From an uncultured Verrucomicrobiales bacterium (lineage in GTDB: Bacteria > Verrucomicrobiota > Verrucomicrobiia > Verrucomicrobiales > Akkermansiaceae), in contig CALFDI010000279.1 in the NCBI GenBank assembly GCA_937952875.1, positions 1 to 6,764 on the forward strand: DNA of 6,764 bases, written 5' to 3'. The position numbers were made by a program, and so were the translations under genes. Below, piece after piece: positions 1 through 6,143 of this stretch. Under the pieces are notes generated by a model. The model was not told the DNA's origin, searched no databases, and saw only the letters and a list, made by a program, of their open reading frames with translations. Every line of letters starts with the position of its first letter. Position 1 is the first letter of the stretch.

Positions 1-579
1 ATTATTAGGCCAATCTTCAGGAATGTTCGTTGTCTCGATACCGAATCGCCGAGCAACTACGCCTTGCATCGGAGATTTTTTCAATGAATCCACGAGCTTA
101 TTATTGCGGAGCTTATAAATAGGGGCAACAAGGGGGGCATCTGTGACGAGACGGGCCATTGCCTTCTCTACATCAGGGCTAAGTTCTGTCAGCTTATCCT
201 TCGGTAGTCGACTTGCTTTTAGCGTAAGAACCATCCACTGAAAGCGGTGCATCAGCGCACGGCGGAAGCCGGGGCTAGATAGCATCTTAGAATTACGCTT
301 TTTCCACTCACGGAATTCCATCTGCTTGCGGTGCTCATCTTCAAAGAGGACTTTTTCCACACTAGACTCGTAGAGAGACAGAGCTGCACTCTCATTGGAC
401 AGAGCTGCCGTCAAAGCCCTCGCCGCAGCCTGAAAGCGGACCTGTAAACGATCGTCTTTCTCGGAGATATGTTGCAATCGCTCAAGCAATTCAGCGCGTT
501 CGATCTGCTTTAAAGGCTCAGCCGATAAGGTGCTAGAAAACACTGAAAGGCAAAGAACTGAGATAAGGTGAAGACGCAT
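1..579 (-). CDS. Secreted protein of unknown function, partial (C-terminus beyond left edge)
   Basis: The reading frame opens with ATG at 577-579 and stays open for 193 codons to the left edge, so the C-terminus is missing. Residues 1-20 form a clear Sec signal peptide: basic MRLH, a hydrophobic core, and a cleavage site after Ser-Ala (LSA|EP). This also supports the chosen start. The mature part is rich in charged and helix-forming residues (for example FEDEHRKQMEFREWKKRN near residues 79-96), suggesting a mostly helical periplasmic or exported protein. There are no further membrane spans in the visible part and I recognise no domain. It lies 16 bp after the stop of the carbonic anhydrase-like gene on the same strand, so the two are probably co-transcribed. 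No Shine-Dalgarno sequence precedes the start. That the gene is real is well supported; its function is unknown. Confidence 0.8.
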   Translation of the reverse strand, partial: MRLHLISVLCLSVFSSTLSAEPLKQIERAELLERLQHISEKDDRLQVRFQAAARALTAALSNESAALSLYESSVEKVLFEDEHRKQMEFREWKKRNSKMLSSPGFRRALMHRFQWMVLTLKASRLPKDKLTELSPDVEKAMARLVTDAPLVAPIYKLRNNKLVDSLKKSPMQGVVARRFGIETTNIPEDWPNN

Positions 580-595
580 AGTGAGAGTAAAACGT

Positions 596-1147
596 TTAAA
601 TTTGAGATTTCTTGGATGCCTCTTTTGTCATTCTCAGTGCATTTTCTCTAAAAAGGCGAGACTGCCGGACATATTTGAGCGCCCAACTTTTAATATCAGA
701 CTGCTCTTTAAGGCTTAATATTTTCACTGCCTTTGCAGGCGAACCTAGAATGAGAGACCCTTCGGGAAAGGTCTTTCCACCTGTGACCAATGCGCCTGCA
801 CCGACAATGCAGCGTGGCCCGATCTCCGCCCCATCAAGAATCACCGATCCCATACCAATCAGACATTCATCTGAAATGCTGCACGCATGAATGATCGCGC
901 TATGGCCCACTGTGACAAGCTCTCCGACATGACAGCCATAATCGTCTGCTAAGTGAACGACGACATTATCTTGAATATTCGATCGCGGACCAATTGTGAT
1001 ATCATTGATGTCTCCGCGTAGCGTCGCATTATACCAGATACTCGCCTCTTCGCCTAAAGTAACACGCCCTATCACATCCGCACTTGGAGCGACAAAGGCG
1101 CTACTGTGGATATCAGGCACGTGGTCGAAAAAAGGAATAATTGGCAT
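596..1147 (-). CDS. Gamma-class carbonic anhydrase family protein (left-handed beta-helix, YrdA/CamH-like)
   Basis: The 183-residue protein has the usual length and layout of the gamma-carbonic anhydrase/YrdA/PaaY group: hexapeptide repeats forming a left-handed beta-helix across about residues 15-140, then a C-terminal helix (about 144-175). The family's metal ligands are visible as His65 (in VVVHL), His82 (VGHSA) and His87 (IIHAC). The conserved Arg44 and Asp46 of RGDIND and the trimer-type motif NIQDN (57-61) are also present, as are GMGSVILDGAEIG and LGSPAK. Family members form trimers with zinc or another metal between subunits; some hydrate CO2, while others have no measured activity. 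The acidic loop of archaeal Cam is absent, as in the shorter CamH-like branch. The start is ATG at 1145-1147 and the stop TAA at 596-598. It is the first gene of a probable two-gene minus-strand operon. The family is sure; actual carbonic anhydrase activity is inferred. Confidence 0.93.
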   Translation of the reverse strand: MPIIPFFDHVPDIHSSAFVAPSADVIGRVTLGEEASIWYNATLRGDINDITIGPRSNIQDNVVVHLADDYGCHVGELVTVGHSAIIHACSISDECLIGMGSVILDGAEIGPRCIVGAGALVTGGKTFPEGSLILGSPAKAVKILSLKEQSDIKSWALKYVRQSRLFRENALRMTKEASKKSQI

Positions 1148-1170
1148 GCCATTAAGCTAAACAAGTTTAC

Positions 1171-1184
1171 GATAGCATGCTACC
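1171..1184. promoter_or_regulatory. Palindrome in divergent promoter region (possible operator)
   Basis: A perfect 10-bp palindrome TAGCATGCTA lies at 1173-1182, extendable by one G-C pair at 1171/1184 after a mismatch. It sits about 25 bp upstream of the carbonic anhydrase-like start, between two divergent genes. A second palindrome sharing the GCATGC core (GGCATGCC, 1143-1150) covers that gene's start codon. It could be a protein-binding site, but palindromes this short also occur by chance. Confidence 0.25.
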
Positions 1185-1329
1185 GAATTCCCTAACATAC
1201 AGATAATCAGAGATATTCTATGAAAATAAAAGCCTTTGAGTGCTCTTGACTCCTCGAATTTCTCGCGTTTGTTCATGTAGCTGGAGTCAGCAACTCCTGA
1301 CTAAATTTTTCTATCTGATCCCACTCTAC

Positions 1330-2154
1330 ATGCACGAAGCTCTCATCATTATCGGCCTATTCGTGCTCGCTATCGCACTCAGATCATGCCGATCAGTGCC
1401 CCTGCGCAAGTCCGGTGCATTTATGCTGCTCATTGCATCATTCTTTCTCTTCTTTTTCACCTGCGGAGGAGTGATGTGGGGATTCGTCGGTGTCTTACTA
1501 TGGTTTTGCCTACCATGGATCGATCTGATCACCCGCATGCGAAAGCTCCGGATGCCACTCCACACTCGCCTAGACTATAAAAAACCACCAAAAGACTCTC
1601 TTTTTCCAAACGCGTCAGCAGCCGTAAATGCCATGGAAGAAGCTCACTTCGATCATGTGGATGATACTGGATGGGCGTGGGCGGGTATGGAGCAGTTTTA
1701 CCGGATTTACTGGCACCCCGAAGAACACGCCGTCGGCACGGTTTGCCTATGTGAGAGGGATAATATTGCTTTTGCCTACGTCTCTATCACATCCGTGGAT
1801 CTCGAAGGAAATGTGTATCGCACCACCAATTTTCCCTTTTCACCAACGCTCAAGACACCAAAGCATATCCGCTGGAATCACGTCCCATGTGCTCAAAGCT
1901 GCTTCGACCAAATACTCATAAATCATAAGGCCTTTCTCAGATCATCAGGCATGACATCAGCCGCCCTGAGCATGCCAGATCCTGACTCGCTCGTGAATCA
2001 GATAGAGGCTGAGATGCAGGCGCAGATCAAATTTAATCTAGAAGAAGGTCTCATACAGCCTAGCGATGATCACGCAGATACGTTTCGCTACTCTTGGAAA
2101 GGCCTGATCTTTCTCTGGAAACAACTCGTTAAGGATATGATCCGCCTGTGTTAG
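1330..2154 (+). CDS. Membrane-anchored protein of unknown function
   Basis: I prefer ATG at 1330 (274 residues). A GTG at 1240 would add 30 residues (MLLTPRISRVCSCSW...) that look like translated spacer rather than protein, and starting at 1330 puts the first hydrophobic helix right at the N-terminus. Hydrophobic segments lie at about residues 4-18, 29-45 and 47-66, followed by basic RMRKLRM, so the remaining 200 residues are predicted to be cytoplasmic. That domain holds aromatic-rich WAWAGMEQFYRIYWH (116-129) and a mixed beta-strand pattern at 135-160, then a helical, acidic stretch (219-240). Four Cys residues (139, 141, 187, 191) are scattered in it, with no recognisable zinc motif. I recognise no family. 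It is divergent from the carbonic anhydrase-like gene and precedes the padR operon by 165 bp, so it is probably transcribed alone. No Shine-Dalgarno sequence is seen. Confidence 0.75.
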   Translation: MHEALIIIGLFVLAIALRSCRSVPLRKSGAFMLLIASFFLFFFTCGGVMWGFVGVLLWFCLPWIDLITRMRKLRMPLHTRLDYKKPPKDSLFPNASAAVNAMEEAHFDHVDDTGWAWAGMEQFYRIYWHPEEHAVGTVCLCERDNIAFAYVSITSVDLEGNVYRTTNFPFSPTLKTPKHIRWNHVPCAQSCFDQILINHKAFLRSSGMTSAALSMPDPDSLVNQIEAEMQAQIKFNLEEGLIQPSDDHADTFRYSWKGLIFLWKQLVKDMIRLC

Positions 2155-2176
2155 GCGAAGCCGTTTTTTCGCTTAA
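2151..2176 (+). terminator. Stem-loop overlapping the stop codon (weak terminator candidate)
   Basis: TTAGGCGAA (2151-2159) pairs with TTCGCTTAA (2168-2176) in a 9-bp stem with one G-T pair and an 8-nt loop. It includes the TAG stop of the upstream gene. The T run lies in the loop and 3' arm and no T tract follows the stem, so it does not fit a classic intrinsic terminator. It may protect the mRNA 3' end or act as a weak terminator. Confidence 0.35.
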
Positions 2177-2197
2177 GCATTACAGATCTGTCCCTCA

Positions 2198-2219
2198 CTC
2201 GAGTTAAAAAACACTCGGG
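2198..2219. repeat. Short inverted repeat
   Basis: CTCGAGT (2198-2204) can pair with ACTCGGG (2213-2219), with one G-T pair, around an A-rich 8-nt loop. It lies between the upstream gene and the padR promoter region. With no T tract on the plus strand it is at best a minor mRNA structure or a protein-binding site. Confidence 0.25.
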
Positions 2220-2259
2220 AAATCACAGGATTCTACCTCAAATCATCCTACTCAGGGAA

Positions 2260-2287
2260 TTTAAAGCAATTACTACCTTGCTATGCA
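2260..2287 (+). promoter_or_regulatory. Possible padR operon promoter overlapping the operator
   Basis: TTTAAA (2260-2265) matches four of six bases of a sigma70 -35 box. After a 16-bp spacer comes TATGCA (2282-2287), preceded by TG-N (2279-2281) as in extended -10 promoters. Transcription would start near 2294, about 25 nt before the GTG start. The -10 match is only moderate, but its location inside the inverted repeat would explain autorepression. Confidence 0.3.
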
Positions 2288-2293
2288 AGGTAG
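2273..2293. promoter_or_regulatory. Perfect inverted repeat, probable PadR operator
   Basis: The arms CTACCTTGC (2273-2281) and GCAAGGTAG (2285-2293) are exact reverse complements separated by TAT. The centre lies about 37 bp upstream of the padR GTG start. PadR-family dimers often bind dyad-symmetric sites in their own promoters, so an autoregulatory operator is the most economical reading. An RNA hairpin is possible too, but no T tract follows, so a terminator is unlikely. A lone half-site-like CTACCT occurs at 2233-2238. Confidence 0.6.
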
Positions 2294-2319
2294 CTTGTGA
2301 CATCTTCTGAATCTACTCT

Positions 2320-2676
2320 GTGGACGATTTATTTGACAACTGGACTCTTCAAGTGCGTAAAGGCATACTGGAACTTTGTATCCTGACGCTGCTAAGCCGT
2401 GAAGAAATGTATGGCTATGAGCTTGTGAAAGCCGTCGTCTCTCAGCCCGGGTTGCAAGTCGCAGAAGGCTCTATTTATCCCCTACTCTCACGTCTCAAAA
2501 AACAATCATTCGTAGAGTCCTATCTTAAAGAGTCTGACTCTGGGCCAGCTCGCAAATACTATAAAATTACGAATTCTGGGGAAATTCAGGCAAAAGCCAT
2601 GCAATCATACTTTTCCTCCCTAGTAGGTGGATACGAAGCCCTGCTGAACAACACAAATAACAACGACAAAATATAG
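2320..2676 (+). CDS. PadR-family transcriptional regulator
   Basis: This 118-residue protein has the size and pattern of the short PadR class: helix 1 (RKGILELCILTLLS, 13-26), YGYELVKAV (31-39), the recognition helix EGSIYPLLSRLKK (49-61), and the wing ending in the hallmark ARKYYKITNSG (77-87), then a C-terminal dimerisation helix (about 88-110). PadR proteins are winged-helix, usually dimeric repressors of nearby membrane-protein genes. The start is GTG: an in-frame TGA lies at 2308-2310, no ATG is available, and the resulting MDDLFDNW leader resembles family N-termini. A perfect 21-bp dyad lies just upstream. The next gene starts 14 bp after the stop and carries a HAAS-like N-terminus, the usual companion of this PadR class, so the target is probably its own operon. 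The ligand or signal is unknown. Confidence 0.92.
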   Translation: MDDLFDNWTLQVRKGILELCILTLLSREEMYGYELVKAVVSQPGLQVAEGSIYPLLSRLKKQSFVESYLKESDSGPARKYYKITNSGEIQAKAMQSYFSSLVGGYEALLNNTNNNDKI

Positions 2677-2690
2677 AACACTAATCTATC

Positions 2691-5327
2691 ATGATGCTAG
2701 ACGACAGACCATGGAGCGAAGCTGCTAAACTCAGACTAGACGAAGCTGTGGATATTCACATTCGTAATGAGAAATTAGACGGCACGGATGCTGAAGAACT
2801 CCGTGAAGATCTAAAACATCACGTCTATGAGACACTTGCGGAGTCAGAAAATGAGCAAATCATATCTGTCTCACAACTCGTTCCTGTTCTGGAAAAAATG
2901 GGGCTCAATAGCCAACCAAAACCTAATCTCTACGCCAAGGCTCCAGAGATTTCTCTTGCAAAAGGGTATTCGGATACAAAAAAATCAACTGATTATTCGT
3001 CTAGTATTTTAGCATGGTTTTTTGGAGTTATTTTACCAGCTATCGTTCTGATTCTAGAGCTCATCACATCTATGTGTGGTGCTACTTTTTTCGATCCTAT
3101 ATCTAGCCCTATACACGTGGTCCTAGTCGCTCTGGTTCCTGTGATGAATACGCTCCTGATACAATCCACTCATCTGGATAGACCTCGCTCCATTAAGATA
3201 TTCGGTTTACTTGCAGGATGCTCGGTAGGTGTCTCTGCTATTTACGCACTTCTCTTCCTGCCGATGCTTCCACTCTCTCTATTAGCGGTGCTTTATTTAG
3301 GCTTCGGCCTATTATCTTTATCACCGATAATCGCGTGGTTATGTGCATCAAAATTCAATAAGAACTACCGCGAAAAGCTCGCCTCTCATAAGGCTCCTCT
3401 ATTTAAAAGATACTCTCGTATCGGCTGCTGGTCTGTGATCGCACTTCTTATCTTATTAGAACTCCCAGGAATCTATACTCACTCAGGCATTCGTCGCGCA
3501 CTTAGCAGTGATGCAGACACCGCTGCTAAAGGGCTCGCACAGCTCAGATTCTATCATCATTCAGATACGCTACTCAAGAACTGCTACCGCTCAACAGGCG
3601 GCAACAGCATAGCTGACTGGTTATCATTAGTAGGAGGTATTATCGGTCTTGAGCGGCAAATCTTTCCAGAGAGCGAGACTCGCACTCTATTCTTTCGGGT
3701 CACAGGTAAGCCATACAATAGTGTCCGCCCTGATAAATCGATCTCAGCTGTGGGAGTCGGTATGGGACGACGCCAACGCACAAATTTCGACGAAGTCATC
3801 TGGGACAATGCGATCGGTGGTGATCACGTCGCTGCACGCGTAAAGGGATTATCAATGCAGCAGTCACGTATTGACGGCCATATCGATAGTAAATCAAGCC
3901 TTGGGTATAGTGAATGGACACTGGTTTTTGGAAATACAAGCTCTCGCCCTCAAGAGGCTCGACTACAAATGCAGCTCCCACCAGAGGGTGTAGTCTCTCG
4001 GCTCACTTTATGGGTAAACGGTGAACCTCGAGAAGCCGCCTTCAACAGCGTTGCAAAAGTCAAGAAAGCCTATCAATCCGTCGCAGTCATACAGCGTAAA
4101 GACCCTGTGCTAGTGACATCTAGTGGTCCAGACCGTGTCATGGTGCAGTGCTTTCCAGTCCCTCCTTCTGGAGAAATAAAAATCCGACTAGGAATTACTT
4201 CACCCCTCGTAGATCAACGCCTTTTCACACCTTATATTCTAGAGCAAAACTTTTCCGTCGCAAAAGATCTAAAGCACTCACTCTGGATGCAGGGTGATGT
4301 GCCTATCACACTTCCCTCTGGTCAGACATCTCACCCAGATGGCACAGCTCACTCTGCGAGCGCTCAATTGGCAAAAGACTGTTTGTGGCAGCCTGATACT
4401 TTCATCTCAGTCTCTAAGGCGAAGGTCTCTGATCGCCCACTTTATACAATCGATCCCTTTGCAGCTCCTCACAAATCTATCCTGCTCAGACAAATTGAAG
4501 AAAAACCAGCTGGACCTCCACGTGCACTCATCGTTGTAGTCGATGGATCAGTTGCACTGAATGATCACATCGGCTGGATTGCGGACTCTTTAGAAAATGT
4601 CGAGTTCAGTCACCTCATTCTCGCACATGATGATAAGACCGAATGTTCTGTTGAAGAATTAAAAGCCCATACCTTTTCTGGAGGCCGTGATAACGCCCCT
4701 GCACTTCTACACGCGCTTTCTCTTGCTAAGACTCAACCTCACTCTCAGATCGTATGGATCCACGGTCCACAGCCTATCATTTTAGATAGCACAGAGAGCA
4801 TGCGACAGCTACTCGATCGCGGACAGAATCATCCAAATATATACTCTATTCCCATCGAGCGAGGAAACAATGAACTCTTCAATATGCTCAATGGCTATCG
4901 CTGCATGAAAATGGGACCACGGCTTGTTGAAAAACAGGCAGATCTCGCACGCTTCTTAAAAGAGCTTTCAGAAAACCCGGCAAGATCTATTTACTCTTAC
5001 AGTCGCCGTGTGTCTGAAGAGGGCCTTCTACCTGAACAAAAGGTCTGGGACCAGCTAGCACGCTATTGGGCAGCAGAAGAAAGCCGGAAGGGCTATCTCG
5101 TTGATACAAATGATCCTAAAAAAATCTCATTTGCTGCACAGTATCAACTCGTCACTCCATACTCAGGAGCCGTTGTCCTAGAGACGGCTGAACAATTTAA
5201 GGAACATGGGCTCAAGCCCATAGACAGCAATGCAGCACCAAATATTCCTAATACACCAGAACCGACTGCCAGTCTCTTACTCCTGATCGGAACTCTTCTC
5301 TCTCTCACCCGGCGCAATAGATACTAA
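2691..5327 (+). CDS. PEP-CTERM integral membrane protein with HAAS-like, VIT and degenerate vWA-like regions (TIGR02921-like)
   Basis: This 878-residue protein is modular. Residues 6-78 are a soluble helical region (EELREDLKHHVYETL, then a VLEKMGL segment) resembling the HAAS domain found beside PadR regulators. About five hydrophobic spans follow: 105-128, 140-159, 169-190, 193-217 and 243-262. A linker with TGKPYNSV (338-345) leads into a VIT domain at about 408-507 (FGNTSSRPQEARLQMQLP; VNGEPREA; AYQSVAV; FPVPPSGEIKIRL). Residues 608-735 look like a von Willebrand A fold whose metal site is degenerate (DGSVA at 618-622 instead of DxSxS). YQLVTPYSGAVVLE (818-831) is typical of the end of VIT/vWA proteins. 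The tail is a PEP-CTERM signal: TPEPTA (855-860), a hydrophobic run, then RRNR (874-877). The architecture fits the PEP-CTERM family integral membrane proteins. Function is unknown. A surface-facing VIT region processed by an exosortase is inferred; no exosortase gene is visible here. The start is the first of two tandem ATGs, without a Shine-Dalgarno sequence. Confidence 0.88.
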   Translation: MMLDDRPWSEAAKLRLDEAVDIHIRNEKLDGTDAEELREDLKHHVYETLAESENEQIISVSQLVPVLEKMGLNSQPKPNLYAKAPEISLAKGYSDTKKSTDYSSSILAWFFGVILPAIVLILELITSMCGATFFDPISSPIHVVLVALVPVMNTLLIQSTHLDRPRSIKIFGLLAGCSVGVSAIYALLFLPMLPLSLLAVLYLGFGLLSLSPIIAWLCASKFNKNYREKLASHKAPLFKRYSRIGCWSVIALLILLELPGIYTHSGIRRALSSDADTAAKGLAQLRFYHHSDTLLKNCYRSTGGNSIADWLSLVGGIIGLERQIFPESETRTLFFRVTGKPYNSVRPDKSISAVGVGMGRRQRTNFDEVIWDNAIGGDHVAARVKGLSMQQSRIDGHIDSKSSLGYSEWTLVFGNTSSRPQEARLQMQLPPEGVVSRLTLWVNGEPREAAFNSVAKVKKAYQSVAVIQRKDPVLVTSSGPDRVMVQCFPVPPSGEIKIRLGITSPLVDQRLFTPYILEQNFSVAKDLKHSLWMQGDVPITLPSGQTSHPDGTAHSASAQLAKDCLWQPDTFISVSKAKVSDRPLYTIDPFAAPHKSILLRQIEEKPAGPPRALIVVVDGSVALNDHIGWIADSLENVEFSHLILAHDDKTECSVEELKAHTFSGGRDNAPALLHALSLAKTQPHSQIVWIHGPQPIILDSTESMRQLLDRGQNHPNIYSIPIERGNNELFNMLNGYRCMKMGPRLVEKQADLARFLKELSENPARSIYSYSRRVSEEGLLPEQKVWDQLARYWAAEESRKGYLVDTNDPKKISFAAQYQLVTPYSGAVVLETAEQFKEHGLKPIDSNAAPNIPNTPEPTASLLLLIGTLLSLTRRNRY

Positions 5328-5330
5328 ACT

Positions 5331-5852
5331 ATGAAATCTCCTATTCTCAACACCTCTCGCTGTCTCTGGATCGGGCTACTCATTAGCTTCATCTACTATC
5401 AGTTGAACTTTGCCATCACAGTTGGCAGTGATTTGACTCTTCCATTTAACGCATCGATACCGCTCTCGCATATCTGGCAGACGCTCGACTGGTCGGCTGC
5501 TCTCCGTATTCATGAGAATCATGATTTTTTTAACTCCTATCTAACATCTTGTGCTTTTCTAGTAATATTTCCGTTTCTGAAAGATCGCTTTCACCAAGCT
5601 ATCTTTTTAGTCACTCTCATTTCTGTGCTCATTATTGAAAATGGCATCGTATTTCTTGCTGTAACAGCCATATCACCTCTCATCATTTTTAATCAGCTGA
5701 GCGGTTTATTTGATCGAGAAGCATACTCAGAAGGTGCTCATCACTGGGCAGCCGTAGCAATCTGGCTACTCGTCCTTTTTAGCATTTTAGCACGCCTATT
5801 ATACCGCTCCATGAGACAAAAACTAGACAATCACCGACTTCATAATCTCTAA
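5331..5852 (+). CDS. Small multi-pass membrane protein of unknown function, partner of the VIT/PEP-CTERM protein
   Basis: This 173-residue, strongly hydrophobic protein has about five predicted membrane helices: 12-30, 66-83, 88-104, 105-123 and 138-157. Between the first two is a polar loop (about 31-65) with several aromatics and His residues. The C-terminus is basic (RSMRQKLDNHRLHNL), which suggests it is cytoplasmic. The start lies 3 bp after the stop of the VIT/PEP-CTERM gene, so translational coupling and a shared function are likely. I checked it for exosortase features because some exosortases sit beside VIT-domain substrates. It lacks a Cys-Ser-Gly-type active-site motif (its Cys residues are 11 and 74), and GAHHW (135-139) alone is not enough, so I do not call it an exosortase. 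It could be a chaperone, subunit or maturation factor of the large protein. No family is recognised. Confidence 0.8.
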   Translation: MKSPILNTSRCLWIGLLISFIYYQLNFAITVGSDLTLPFNASIPLSHIWQTLDWSAALRIHENHDFFNSYLTSCAFLVIFPFLKDRFHQAIFLVTLISVLIIENGIVFLAVTAISPLIIFNQLSGLFDREAYSEGAHHWAAVAIWLLVLFSILARLLYRSMRQKLDNHRLHNL

Positions 5853-5857
5853 GCTCC

Positions 5858-6121
5858 CATGTTGAGCCAATGAAAGATGACACCGGAGCAGTTAGGTCGT
5901 TGCGCCATTCATAGACGTGGTCCAAAGAGACAGAACATGTGCGTTTTGCTCGGCAAGTGGCTTTATCTGAGCGGTCTTGTGCAGACATTTGTGCTGTGAT
6001 ATGGCTGTAGGATCCAGTTGTGAATTGATTGCGTTTGAGCTCTCGACGGACTGTTGAGAGATGCCTTGAAAGGACTTCTACGATATATGGCGTTCTTGCG
6101 AGCTAGGTATATATAAGACAT
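5858..6121 (-). pseudogene. Decayed N-terminal remnant of an IS30-family transposase
   Basis: Read on the minus strand, an ATG at 6119-6121 gives MSYIYLARKNAIYR, like the common IS30 opening MSY-x-x-L-T-x-x-x-R-Y-x-I-Y. After a frame change, 6069-6028 gives SRHLSTVRRELKRN, matching the IS30 helix-turn-helix signature (L-x-R-x-x-STI-S-REL-x-RN). The same frame continues with GSYSHITAQMSAQDRSDKA (6015-5959), which fits the following G-Y-x-x-x-x-A-x-x-x-A-x-x-R segment, and degenerates beyond about 5920. Only some 23 codons separate the MSY start from STV, where intact members need about 35-40, so an internal deletion plus frameshift is likely. The catalytic DDE part is absent. The fragment abuts the end of the small membrane protein gene and lies antisense to the operon's 3' side. 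The family call rests on motif recognition and needs alignment. Confidence 0.6.
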
Positions 6122-6143
6122 TTGGTGCAGGTTTGGTTGTGAT

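Noticed and set aside
612..890. Plus-strand open frame of 92 codons
   Set aside because: It lies wholly antisense to the gamma-carbonic anhydrase-like gene, whose protein signature is unambiguous.
1246..1279. TTGACT as a -35 box for the plus-strand gene at 1330
   Set aside because: No acceptable -10 box lies 16-18 bp downstream; the best A/T-rich hexamers are at poor spacing.
2151..2293. Strong intrinsic terminator between the upstream gene and padR
   Set aside because: Three hairpins are possible in this gap but none is followed by a T tract; the best one is more likely an operator.
3584..3981. Minus-strand open frames inside the large membrane protein gene
   Set aside because: They are antisense shadows of a long coding frame with recognisable domains, and have no recognisable protein features.
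5331..5852. Calling the small membrane protein an exosortase (XrtK/XrtN-like)
   Set aside because: Position beside a VIT/PEP-CTERM protein is suggestive, but the Cys-Ser-Gly-type and Asn-x-x-Arg motifs are absent; only an isolated GAHHW is seen.
5779..5988. Minus-strand open frame of 69 codons as a gene
   Set aside because: Its first part is the C-terminal side of the IS30 remnant and its end runs antisense into the small membrane protein gene; it is not an independent gene.
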